Below are positions 34,876-46,315 of a stretch of 52,024 nucleotides of DNA, in pieces (the first letter of the stretch is position 1; each line of letters starts with the position of its first letter). Made by a program: the position numbers and the translations under genes. The DNA comes from Tepidimonas ignava (lineage in GTDB: Bacteria; Pseudomonadota; Gammaproteobacteria; Burkholderiales; Burkholderiaceae_C), in NCBI RefSeq assembly GCF_004342625.1, contig NZ_SMAH01000017.1:1-52024 (forward strand), given 5' to 3'. The notes under the pieces are model-generated. The model searched no databases, was not told where the DNA came from, and worked only from the letters and a program-made list of their open reading frames with translations.

Positions 34876-36147
34876 ATGATGCAACGTCGCTCCACCCTGA
34901 AGATTTTGTCGGCGGCGGCCGCTATGGCCACCTTCGGTCCACTACCGTCGCGTGCCCAATCGGGTCCGATCAAAGTGGGCATTCTCCACTCGCTGTCGGG
35001 CACGATGGCGATTTCGGAAACGGTGCTCAAAGATATCGCCCTGATGACCATCGATGAAATCAATGCCGCGGGCGGCGTGCTGGGCCGCAAGGTCGAGCCG
35101 GTGGTGGTCGATCCGGCGTCGAACTGGCCCCTGTTTGCCGAGAAAGCCCGTCAGCTGCTCACCCAGGATAAAGTGGCGGCGGTGTTTGGCTGCTGGACAT
35201 CGGTGAGTCGTAAATCGGTGCTGCCGGTGTTTGAGGAGCTCAACGGCCTGCTGTTTTACCCGGTGCAGTACGAAGGCGAAGAGTTGTCCAAAAACGTCTT
35301 CTACACCGGTGCCGCGCCCAACCAACAGGCCATACCGGCAGTGGAATATCTGATGAGTAAAGACGGCGGCTCGGCCAAGCGTTTCGTGCTGCTGGGGACT
35401 GACTACGTGTATCCGCGCACCACCAACAAGATCCTGCGCGCCTTCCTCAAGTCCAAGGGAATCCCCGAGTCCGACATCATGGAGGAATACACACCGTTCG
35501 GACACAGCGACTACCAGACCATCATCGGTAAGATCAAGCAGTTTGCCGCCGCCGGTAAAAAGACCTGTGTGATTTCGACCATCAACGGCGACTCTAACGT
35601 GCCGTTTTATAAAGAGCTTGGCAACCAGGGGCTCAAGGCTACGGATGTGCCTGTGGTCGCGTTCAGTGTCGGCGAGGAAGAGCTGCGCGGCGTGGACACC
35701 AAGCCACTGGTGGGGCATCTGGCGGCGTGGAACTACTTCATGTCGATCAAAAACCCGACCAACGACGCTTTCATTAAAAAATGGGCGGCGTACGCCAAGG
35801 CTAAAAACATTCCTGGCCACAAGGACAAGCCGTTGACCAACGACCCGATGGAGGCGACGTACATCGGTATTCACATGTGGAAACAGGCCGTCGAAAAAGC
35901 CAAGAGCATCGACACGGACCGCGTGATCGAAGCCATGGCTGGTCAAACCTTCGATGCGCCCAGCGGCTTCAAGGTCAAAATGGACGAGCGCAACCACCAT
36001 TTGCACAAACCGGTCTTTATTGGCGAGGTGCGTGCGGATGGCCAGTTCAACGTGGTCTGGAAGACCAAGGGTCCGATCCGTGCACAACCGTGGAGCCCCT
36101 TCATCCCGGGCAATGAGAAGAAAAAAGACGTCCCGGAAAAGGCTTGA
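34876..36147 (+). CDS. urtA: Urea ABC transporter substrate-binding protein UrtA
   Basis: 423 residues from ATG 34876 with GGAG 8 bp upstream. The N-terminus RRSTLKILSAAAAMATF is a signal peptide with a twin-arginine look (RRSTLK). The mature protein begins with IKVGILHSLSGTMAISETVL and carries FGCWTSVSRKSVLPVFEELN (two parts), YPVQYEGEE and ATYIGIHMWKQAVEKA, typical of UrtA, which binds urea in the periplasm. It is encoded first in the urtABCDE operon, downstream of the sensor pair. Confidence 0.97.
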   Translation: MMQRRSTLKILSAAAAMATFGPLPSRAQSGPIKVGILHSLSGTMAISETVLKDIALMTIDEINAAGGVLGRKVEPVVVDPASNWPLFAEKARQLLTQDKVAAVFGCWTSVSRKSVLPVFEELNGLLFYPVQYEGEELSKNVFYTGAAPNQQAIPAVEYLMSKDGGSAKRFVLLGTDYVYPRTTNKILRAFLKSKGIPESDIMEEYTPFGHSDYQTIIGKIKQFAAAGKKTCVISTINGDSNVPFYKELGNQGLKATDVPVVAFSVGEEELRGVDTKPLVGHLAAWNYFMSIKNPTNDAFIKKWAAYAKAKNIPGHKDKPLTNDPMEATYIGIHMWKQAVEKAKSIDTDRVIEAMAGQTFDAPSGFKVKMDERNHHLHKPVFIGEVRADGQFNVVWKTKGPIRAQPWSPFIPGNEKKKDVPEKA

Positions 36148-36176
36148 GGCTGTCGACCCTTCGCGGTGAACTGGCG

Positions 36177-37778
36177 ATGCAAGGCCTCTGTAAACGTTGG
36201 TGGGCGTTGTGTGTGTTGCTGTGCGTGCCGGCGCTGGCCCGCGCGCTGAGCGGCGCAGACGCGCTGGCGGTGGTGGAAGGCGAGGTCGACGAGCGTGTGC
36301 AGGCCATCACACGGCTGGCCGCGCAGCCCGACGCGCAGGCTGCTGCGCTGTTGCGCGCGCTCCAAGAGGAGCGCGTGCGGGTGCACGATGGCAAGGTATG
36401 GATTGAACAACCCGACGGGGCCATCGTACGTGCCGAGACGGGCCAGCCCGACACCCCTCCGCCCGAGGCAGAGGCACCGCTGTTGAACAACCGGTTGCGG
36501 GCCGCGCTATCGCTGGCCCAGGCCGGTTTGGCGTTGCAGTCCAACGATCCGGATCGGCAACGCAACGCGGCGGCGACCTTGCGCGACGCCATGCTGGACG
36601 ACCCCGACGCCCAGTTGGTGCCACTGTTGCAAGCGGCGCTGGCGCCACAGCGCGACCCGGCGCTGAACAGCCGCGCCGCCACGATGCTTCAACAAGCGCT
36701 GGCGGCTGTGCAGTTGGGTGCCGCTGATCCTGCCCAGCGGCGCTGGGCCGCCGAGGTGCTGGGGGCCAGTGGACAGCGGCGGGCGCTGGCGTTGCTGCAG
36801 CAACACGCGGACGATGCCGACGCGAGCGTGCGCCATGCGTTGCAAACCGCCCAACAACGTCTGCAAAGGACGCTGGCGTTGGCTGAAGTCAGTGCCAACC
36901 TGTTCGCCGGTGTCAGTTTAGGGTCGGTCCTGCTCCTCGCCGCCCTTGGGCTGGCGGTCACGTACGGGTTGATGGGCGTGATCAACATGGCGCACGGCGA
37001 GTTGATCATGGTCGGTGCGTACACCACCTACGTGGTGCAGCGGCTGTTTGCCCAATGGGCGCCGCAATGGTTTGACTGGTACCTGGTAGCAGCCCTTCCC
37101 GCTGCCTTTGGGGTGGCGGCCTTGGTGGGGGCGGCCATTGAGCGGGGGGTGATTCGTCACCTGTACGGACGCCCGCTGGAAACGCTGCTGGCAACCTGGG
37201 GCCTGAGTCTGATTCTGATGCAAGCGGTACGCAGTCTGTTTGGGGCGCAAAACGTGACGGTGGAAAACCCCGCATGGCTTAGCGGCGCGGTGGAACTGTG
37301 GGGGGGCATGGCGCTGCCGTGGAACCGTCTGGTCATTGTCGGGTTTGCGGTGGCGGTGCTGCTCGGCGTAGGTTGGGTGCTGCAGCGCACGCGGCTGGGG
37401 CTGTTCGTACGCGCGGTCACGCAGAACCGGCCCATGGCAGCGTGCATGGGCGTTCCCACCGGGCGCGTCGACGCCTATGCGTTCGCCTTCGGCTCGGGCG
37501 TGGCAGGCTTGGCCGGCGTAGCGCTGAGCCAAATCGGCAACGTCGGCCCCGATCTCGGCCAAGCGTACATCATCGATTCGTTCATGGTTGTGGTGGTGGG
37601 CGGTGTAGGACAGTTGACGGGCACCGTGGCCGCCGCGTTCGGGTTGGGTTTGCTCAATAAATGGCTTGAGGGTTGGGTGGGCGCCGTGTTGGCCAAAATC
37701 GCTGTGTTGGTGCTCATTGTGATCTTTATTCAGAAGCGTCCACAAGGGTTGTTTGCTTTGAAGGGGCGGCAAGCATGA
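36177..37778 (+). CDS. urtB: Urea ABC transporter permease UrtB
   Basis: 533 residues from ATG 36177 (a TTG at 36144 overlapping the urtA stop is less likely because the signal peptide starts at the ATG). As usual for UrtB, a signal peptide (WWALCVLLCVPALARA) is followed by a periplasmic helical domain of about 200 residues, then the LivH-like permease domain with GVINMAHGELIMVGAY, RTRLGLFVRAVTQNR, VAGLAGVALSQIGNVGPDLG and VVVVGGVGQLTG. Confidence 0.96.
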   Translation: MQGLCKRWWALCVLLCVPALARALSGADALAVVEGEVDERVQAITRLAAQPDAQAAALLRALQEERVRVHDGKVWIEQPDGAIVRAETGQPDTPPPEAEAPLLNNRLRAALSLAQAGLALQSNDPDRQRNAAATLRDAMLDDPDAQLVPLLQAALAPQRDPALNSRAATMLQQALAAVQLGAADPAQRRWAAEVLGASGQRRALALLQQHADDADASVRHALQTAQQRLQRTLALAEVSANLFAGVSLGSVLLLAALGLAVTYGLMGVINMAHGELIMVGAYTTYVVQRLFAQWAPQWFDWYLVAALPAAFGVAALVGAAIERGVIRHLYGRPLETLLATWGLSLILMQAVRSLFGAQNVTVENPAWLSGAVELWGGMALPWNRLVIVGFAVAVLLGVGWVLQRTRLGLFVRAVTQNRPMAACMGVPTGRVDAYAFAFGSGVAGLAGVALSQIGNVGPDLGQAYIIDSFMVVVVGGVGQLTGTVAAAFGLGLLNKWLEGWVGAVLAKIAVLVLIVIFIQKRPQGLFALKGRQA

Positions 37779-38923
37779 GTGCGGAGTCGTGCGGCCATGC
37801 AACCATGGCGGGACCGGCGCTGGGTGTTCCGGGCGGCCGCCGTTGGGGGCGCGACGCGGTGCTGGTCGGATGGGTTGTCCTTGTGGCCACCGTGGTGGCC
37901 GCTGCACTCAACCTGCTGGTGCCGCCCGACAGCGTGTGGCATGTCAGCGACCACTGGATCACCCTGTTGGGCAAGATCATGTGCTACGCCATCTGTGCAT
38001 TGGCGCTGGACATGATCTGGGGCTACAGCGGCATTCTCAGTCTGGGCCACGGGTTGTTTTTCGCGCTCGGTGGCTATGTGATGGGGATGTACCTCATGCG
38101 CCAGATCGGCACCGATGGTAACTACGGCAGTGAGCTGCCCGATTTCATGGTCTTCTTGGACTGGAAGGAGCTTCCGTGGCACTGGGCGCTGTCGGATAGC
38201 TTTGCGGCGACGCTGCTGTTGATCGTTTTGGTGCCTGGGTTGTTGGCGTGGGTGTTTGGCTACTTTGCATTTCGATCACGCATCCAAGGGGTGTATTTTT
38301 CGATTATCACGCAGGCGTTGACGTTTGCTGCGATGCTGTTGTTCTACCGTAATGAAACTGGTTTTGGTGGTAACAACGGTTTCACCGATTTTAAGCGCAT
38401 TGTTGGCTTTCCGATCACCGCGTCGGAAACACGCGTGGCGTTGTTGGCGCTCACTGGACTGGCGCTGGTGGGCTGCTATGCTGTGTCGCGTTGGTTGGTC
38501 GGCAGCAAATTCGGGCGCGTGTTGCAGGCGATTCGCGATGCCGAGAGCCGTGTGATGTTTTGCGGCTACGATCCACTGTCGTACAAACTGGCCGTGTGGA
38601 CACTGTCGGCCATCATGTGCGCGGTGGCCGGGGCTTTGTACGTGCCTCAGGTCGGCATCATCAATCCCCGGGAAATGAGCCCCGCGGCCAGCATTGAAAT
38701 CGCGGTGTGGGTGGCGGTGGGGGGGCGCGGTACGCTTGTCGGGCCGCTTGTGGGTGCGTTTGCCGTCAACGGGGCCAAAAGCTGGCTGACGGTACTGGCG
38801 CCCGAAGTGTGGCTGTATGTGCTTGGGGCGCTTTTCGTCGCCGTCACGCTGTGGATGCCGGACGGTTTGGTTGGGTTGGCGCGTCGCTGGGCTCAGCGGC
38901 TGCTGGGGGGGCGGCAGCCATGA
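37775..38923 (+). CDS. urtC: Urea ABC transporter permease UrtC
   Basis: 382 residues from ATG 37775, overlapping the urtB stop as ATGA. LivM-like permease with about nine hydrophobic segments and the motifs DMIWGYSGILSLGHGLFFALGG, FFYRNETGFGGNNGFTDFKR region, SKFGRVLQAIRDAESRVMFCG and GIINPREMSPAASIEIAVWVA (each read in parts). Partner of UrtB in the membrane. GC content across urtABCDE and ureABCEFG looks lower than in the flagellar cluster. Confidence 0.96.
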   Translation: MSAESCGHATMAGPALGVPGGRRWGRDAVLVGWVVLVATVVAAALNLLVPPDSVWHVSDHWITLLGKIMCYAICALALDMIWGYSGILSLGHGLFFALGGYVMGMYLMRQIGTDGNYGSELPDFMVFLDWKELPWHWALSDSFAATLLLIVLVPGLLAWVFGYFAFRSRIQGVYFSIITQALTFAAMLLFYRNETGFGGNNGFTDFKRIVGFPITASETRVALLALTGLALVGCYAVSRWLVGSKFGRVLQAIRDAESRVMFCGYDPLSYKLAVWTLSAIMCAVAGALYVPQVGIINPREMSPAASIEIAVWVAVGGRGTLVGPLVGAFAVNGAKSWLTVLAPEVWLYVLGALFVAVTLWMPDGLVGLARRWAQRLLGGRQP

Positions 38924-39792
38924 CACCCGACTTGATGCAAAGCGGAGCCGAGCGTTGGGCACGGGCTCGGCAGCGCGCTGCGGTCCATGGTGGTAGCGGC
39001 GGGCGGGCGGCGCCGTTGGCCCATCCGGTGGCGCCCGGTGCCATCGATACCAGCCATGGGTGCATCCTCTACGTGGACGATGTGCATGTCAGCTTCGACG
39101 GCTACAAGGCGCTCAACGGCCTGTGTCTGAACATCGCGCTGGGCGAGCTGCGCGCGGTCATCGGTCCCAACGGAGCGGGCAAAACGACCATGCTCGACGT
39201 CATCACGGGCCGCACCAAACCCGACCGCGGCAGTGTGTACCTCGGCACCACAATCGACCTGTTGCGCTGGCGAGAGCCGCAAATTGCAGCGATGGGGGTG
39301 GGGCGCAAATTTCAAAAGCCCACGGTGTTTGAGCGCCTGACCGTGTGGGAGAACCTGGAGCTGGCCTTGGCGGCCGACAAGAGGGTGCGCTCGAGCATCA
39401 CGTTTCGACTGTCGGCGCCGCAGCGTGCGCGTTTGGTCGAACTGCTGGAACTGATCCATCTGGAGGCCCACGCGCAGCGTCCGGCCGGGGCGTTGAGCCA
39501 CGGCCAAAAACAATGGTTGGAAATTGGCATGCTGTTGGCCCAGCAGCCAAGGTTGTTGTTGCTGGACGAGCCGGTGGCCGGCATGACGGACGATGAAACC
39601 GAGCGCACCGCGCAATTGCTGCGGACCCTCAAAGGTCAGCACACGCTGGTGGTGGTGGAGCACGACATGGCGTTTGTACGCGCGATCGCCGACCAAGTCA
39701 CTGTGCTTTGTGACGGCGCCGTGTTGACCGAGGGTGGATTTGAGCAGGTGGCTCGTGATCCACGTGTCATCGAGGTCTATTTGGGGCGTTGA
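38920..39792 (+). CDS. urtD: Urea ABC transporter ATP-binding protein UrtD
   Basis: 290 residues from ATG 38920, overlapping the urtC stop. LivG-like ATPase: Walker A GPNGAGKTT, VGRKFQKPTVFERLTVWENLEL, a diverged signature LSHGQKQWLEIGMLLAQ and Walker B LLLLDEPVAGM. The first 45 residues before LYVDDVHVSFDGYKAL are extra and not conserved in the family, so a later start is possible. Confidence 0.95.
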   Translation: MTPDLMQSGAERWARARQRAAVHGGSGGRAAPLAHPVAPGAIDTSHGCILYVDDVHVSFDGYKALNGLCLNIALGELRAVIGPNGAGKTTMLDVITGRTKPDRGSVYLGTTIDLLRWREPQIAAMGVGRKFQKPTVFERLTVWENLELALAADKRVRSSITFRLSAPQRARLVELLELIHLEAHAQRPAGALSHGQKQWLEIGMLLAQQPRLLLLDEPVAGMTDDETERTAQLLRTLKGQHTLVVVEHDMAFVRAIADQVTVLCDGAVLTEGGFEQVARDPRVIEVYLGR

Positions 39793-39798
39793 ACAAGC

Positions 39799-40503
39799 AT
39801 GCTGCAGATCGATGCTCTCCACCAAGCTTACGGTGGCTCACACATCCTGCGCGGCATATCACTGGAGGCGCGGCCCGGTGAGATCACGGTCATCCTGGGG
39901 CGCAACGGGGTGGGCAAGACGACCCTGTTGAAGGCGCTGATGGGCTTGGTGCCGGTGCGCAGTGGGCGGGTGGTGTGGGAAGGGGTGGACTTGACGCACC
40001 GCCCGGTTCACGAGCGCTCCCGCCGCGGCATCGGGTATGTGCCCCAGGGGCGCGAAATTTTTGCGCGCTTGACGGTGCGCGAAAACCTACTGATGGGGTT
40101 GGCCAGCCAACCGGCCAACGTGGCCGTGCCGCCCAAGCTGTACGAGTTGTTCCCGGTGCTGGCCGAAATGCAGCAGCGCCGCGGAGGGGATTTGTCTGGT
40201 GGCCAGCAGCAGCAGTTGGCCATTGCGCGCGCGTTGGCGGCCCGTCCACGCTTGCTGGTGCTGGATGAACCGACCGAGGGCATCCAGCCCAACATCATCC
40301 AAGCCATTGGGCGTGTGTTGCGTCAGCTCGCCCGTGAGGGGTTGGACGGTCAGCCGATGGCGATTTTGCTGGTGGAGCAGTATTACGATTTTGCCCGTGA
40401 GCTGGCCGACCGCTACGTGGTGCTCGATCGGGGCACCGTGGTGGCCAGCGGCAGTGGTGAGGAGATGGAGGTGCACGGCGTGCGCACCATGGTGGCGCTG
40501 TAG
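39799..40503 (+). CDS. urtE: Urea ABC transporter ATP-binding protein UrtE
   Basis: 234 residues. LivF-like ATPase with Walker A GRNGVGKTT, GIGYVPQGREIFARLTVREN, signature LSGGQQQQLAIARAL and Walker B LLVLDEPTEG. It starts 6 bp after urtD and ends 9 bp before the ureD stop, which is transcribed from the other side. Confidence 0.96.
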   Translation: MLQIDALHQAYGGSHILRGISLEARPGEITVILGRNGVGKTTLLKALMGLVPVRSGRVVWEGVDLTHRPVHERSRRGIGYVPQGREIFARLTVRENLLMGLASQPANVAVPPKLYELFPVLAEMQQRRGGDLSGGQQQQLAIARALAARPRLLVLDEPTEGIQPNIIQAIGRVLRQLAREGLDGQPMAILLVEQYYDFARELADRYVVLDRGTVVASGSGEEMEVHGVRTMVAL

Positions 40504-40512
40504 CGTGGGCGT

Positions 40513-41343
40513 TCAAACGCGCCACAAGCGCAGCGCAGGGGCAGGCAAGCCCCAAGCGGCCGTGCGCAGGGCTGCCCACAAACGCTGCCACAGCGCCATC
40601 AGCGGCTCGACCATCGGCGCCAGGCCGCGCACCACCAGCACGCGCTCGTGGGGGCAGGTGGCGCCGGCTGCCACCGGCTCCAACGCGGTGGGCAGCAACG
40701 CCCGCACGGTGGCCAGCAGGTGCTCGCGCCGCTCCACGGTCCAGGGGCTGCCACTGGCCAGCACCAGCGTGGCAAGGGCGCGGTGCCCAGCAAGACCCGG
40801 CCCTCCGTTCAGCAGCCAGTCGTCACCTGCGTGCAGCCGACCCTCGTCCAACCAGATGTCATCCACCGCCATGCTCTGGTGCAACACGCCGCTGCTGAAA
40901 GGCTGTTTCGCCTGCGGCAGGCCCAGCGCGCACACCTCCCACGCCAACACTTCGGCGTCAGCCGCGAGATCCGCGTGCCAGCAATTGCTGGCCACGCAAC
41001 CGGGGTAGGCGATGGTTTCTTGCGGCAGCCATTCCAGCCGCGCACCTGGGGCCAAGCGCGCACGCACCGTTTGGGCCGCGGCTTGGCCGTCGCAGCGGTA
41101 AAAACGCGTGGCTCCCGGGGTGGTCAGCAAGGCGTGGGCGCCGCGGCCCACCGTGATGGCCACCTCCAACGTATCGCCGCCCACAATGCCGCCCGGTGGG
41201 TGGATCAGCACCGTGTGGCACACCGAAGTGCCCTCGGGGTACAACGTGCGCAGCACGCGCAGCGGGCCGTCGTGTTCAAACGCCAGCGTGGTGCCGTGTT
41301 CAAGCTGGTCGTAGCGTAACTGCAAGGTTCCTCGCCAACCCAT
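40513..41343 (-). CDS. ureD: Urease accessory protein UreD
   Basis: 276 residues. N-terminal LQLRYDQLEHGTTLAFEHDG, HPPGGIVGGDTLEVAI, TTPGATRFYR and the LEWLPQETIAYPG motif identify UreD, the urease-binding scaffold of the UreDFG maturation complex. It lies 9.9 kb from ureA, on the same strand, beyond the inserted kinase-urt block, whereas it normally sits immediately before ureA. Its end faces urtE; maeB precedes it by 6 bp, so maeB and ureD could share a transcript. Confidence 0.95.
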   Translation of the reverse strand: MGWRGTLQLRYDQLEHGTTLAFEHDGPLRVLRTLYPEGTSVCHTVLIHPPGGIVGGDTLEVAITVGRGAHALLTTPGATRFYRCDGQAAAQTVRARLAPGARLEWLPQETIAYPGCVASNCWHADLAADAEVLAWEVCALGLPQAKQPFSSGVLHQSMAVDDIWLDEGRLHAGDDWLLNGGPGLAGHRALATLVLASGSPWTVERREHLLATVRALLPTALEPVAAGATCPHERVLVVRGLAPMVEPLMALWQRLWAALRTAAWGLPAPALRLWRV

Positions 41344-41349
41344 GCACAC

Positions 41350-43647
<2,298 letters not shown>

Positions 43648-43764
43648 GCTCAGCGGTGATTCGGGTTGGCCAACGGCACAGCGGCACGCGCGAATGTTGC
43701 TGGCGCACGGCCGGTACCACAGTTTCGAGTGTAACGACTGCACGCCGAGCCGGTGCACACTAGA

Positions 43765-44157
43765 ATGCACGGCGTGAACGCTTTGCGACGCCACCCTCGC
43801 GCACCGTTGGTGCTGGCCCTGCTCGCCCTGCTGTGGGCGACGCTGGCGCCGACGTTGGCGCGCGCGTGGGTGCCGCCGGCGCCGGGGCAGGCGGTGCAGA
43901 TTTGCACCAGCACCGGCATGGCGTGGGTGGTGGTGGACCCTGAGCCGGGTCCGGTCAGCGCGGCGTCGATGGCCGCCGCCTGCGACTGGTGTGTGCTGCA
44001 TGGGGGGGCTTGGTTGCCGCCCACGGCGGCCGGCTTGCCGCGTTGGGTGACCGCGTCGCCCGGCCACGCCCATGCGGTGCAGGACGCCGCGCCGATGCGG
44101 TCGTCAGGCTTCTGGTGGCGTCCGCAACCACACGCCCCGCCTGTCGCGCGGGCCTGA
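43765..44157 (+). CDS. DUF2946-type small protein, copper-related by context
   Basis: 130 residues from ATG 43765, or 127 from GTG 43774; a TAGAAT at 43761-43766 overlaps the ATG and could be a -10 box, favouring the GTG. An N-terminal hydrophobic segment (PLVLALLALLWATLAPTLARA) then VQICTSTGMAWVVVDPE and AACDWCVLHGGAWLPP, the pattern of the DUF2946 family, with a C-x2-C pair and histidines. It precedes a PCuAC chaperone gene, so periplasmic copper handling is likely but inferred. Confidence 0.75.
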   Translation: MHGVNALRRHPRAPLVLALLALLWATLAPTLARAWVPPAPGQAVQICTSTGMAWVVVDPEPGPVSAASMAAACDWCVLHGGAWLPPTAAGLPRWVTASPGHAHAVQDAAPMRSSGFWWRPQPHAPPVARA

Positions 44158-44312
44158 CGTCCAGCCGCGCCTTTTCCAGCGGCTGCGTGCCGTTTTCAAG
44201 CCGACCGCCACCGTGCTGCACGGGCGGCCAGCTCCGCGCTGGCTCCGGTGCAGGCTGCCAATGTTGGGCGCACGTGCGCCCCCGTCATCCCACTCATGAG
44301 GAGCTTCGAACG

Positions 44313-44816
44313 ATGAACCCCCGTCATGGCCGTATCCGTGCTTCCGTCGCCGCCGCCCTGGTGGCCCTGACCAGCGCCGCTTGGGCGCAGACCGTCCAAG
44401 TGGACAACCCCTGGGTGCGTGGCACCGTGGCCAAGCAAAACGCCACCGGCGCTTTCATGCGCCTGACTGCGCCTGAGCCGATGCGCTTGGTGGGCGCGCA
44501 ATCCCCCGTGGCCGGTGTCGTGGAAATCCACGAAATGGCCATGGACAAGGACGTCATGCGCATGCGGGCCATCCCGTCGTTGCCGCTGCCGGCGGGCAAG
44601 CCGGTCGAGCTCAAGCCGGGCGGCTACCACGTGATGTTGATGGACCTCAAGCGCCCGTTGGGTGCCGGGGAGACCGTGCCCCTGACCCTGGTGCTGGAAA
44701 ACGCCGCCGGCCAGCGCCTGACGCAGGACGTCCAAGCCAAGGTTCAAGCCCTGGGCGGTGGCGGCGCAGCGATGCCGCACGCCGGAGCGCATGACCATGG
44801 CGGGCACAAGCACTGA
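44313..44816 (+). CDS. PCu(A)C-type periplasmic copper chaperone
   Basis: 167 residues from ATG 44313, with GAGGAG 11 bp upstream. Signal peptide of about 25 residues ending SAAWAQ. The family copper motif is seen as VEIHEMAMDKDVMRMR followed by GGYHVMLMDL, histidines and methionines that bind Cu(I). A His-rich tail (HAGAHDHGGHKH) ends it. Members deliver copper to cytochrome c oxidase. The 155 bp before it hold no gene. Confidence 0.92.
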   Translation: MNPRHGRIRASVAAALVALTSAAWAQTVQVDNPWVRGTVAKQNATGAFMRLTAPEPMRLVGAQSPVAGVVEIHEMAMDKDVMRMRAIPSLPLPAGKPVELKPGGYHVMLMDLKRPLGAGETVPLTLVLENAAGQRLTQDVQAKVQALGGGGAAMPHAGAHDHGGHKH

Positions 44817-45132
44817 CGCCCTGTGTTGCCAGCTGCCTGCCCAGGCTCGACTGTTTGACGTCGGGGAAACGAGCGGCCCGTGGCGGCTGCGCAGAGGTTT
44901 GGTGCGGCTGGATCGCGTGGGCAGGGATGGACCATTGCTCGTGATGCTGGCCAAGCCCGATGTGCTGACGTGCAGCGAGGCCGAGGCGTTGCGTGCCCGC
45001 CTGCCGGCGCTGCGCGTGATGGCCGAACTGGTGGACGCCAAGCCCGAGACCGTGTGCCGGGTGCTGGGGCAGTTGCTGCCCCGAGGCAGCGCGCCCAGCG
45101 ATGGGGCGGCCCGGTGGGCTTGGGCGGCCTGA
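44791..45132 (+). CDS. Miniature Crp/Fnr-like protein
   Basis: 113 residues from ATG 44791 (44797 is another ATG); it overlaps the end of the PCuAC gene by 26 bp. Residues about 20-60 (LFDVGETSGPWRLRRGLVRL, GRDGPLLVMLAKPDV) resemble the middle of a Crp/Fnr sensory beta-barrel, and RVMAELVDAKPETVCRVLGQL resembles the helix-turn-helix recognition region (PETVxRxL) of that family (two parts). Normal Crp/Fnr proteins have about 220-250 residues, so most of the barrel and the dimer helix are missing. Either a degraded gene or a compact regulator. Confidence 0.55.
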   Translation: MTMAGTSTDALCCQLPAQARLFDVGETSGPWRLRRGLVRLDRVGRDGPLLVMLAKPDVLTCSEAEALRARLPALRVMAELVDAKPETVCRVLGQLLPRGSAPSDGAARWAWAA

Positions 45133-45152
45133 GCGCGCCGGCCGCGGGATGT

Positions 45153-46268
<1,116 letters not shown>

Positions 46269-46280
46269 GCCCCGCATTGT

Positions 46281-46305
46281 AGATAATGTGCATTCGCATT
46301 TGCAC
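46281..46305. promoter_or_regulatory. Fur-box-like site between the iron transporter genes
   Basis: AGATAATGTGCATTCGCATTTGCAC can be read as successive hexamers (GATAAT, GTGCAT, TCGCAT), similar to the repeated NAT(A/T)AT blocks bound by Fur. It lies between the divergent starts of the ATPase (46268) and permease (46316) genes, where a shared iron-responsive operator would be expected. Match to consensus is partial. Confidence 0.45.
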
Positions 46306-46315
46306 GCACGTCACG

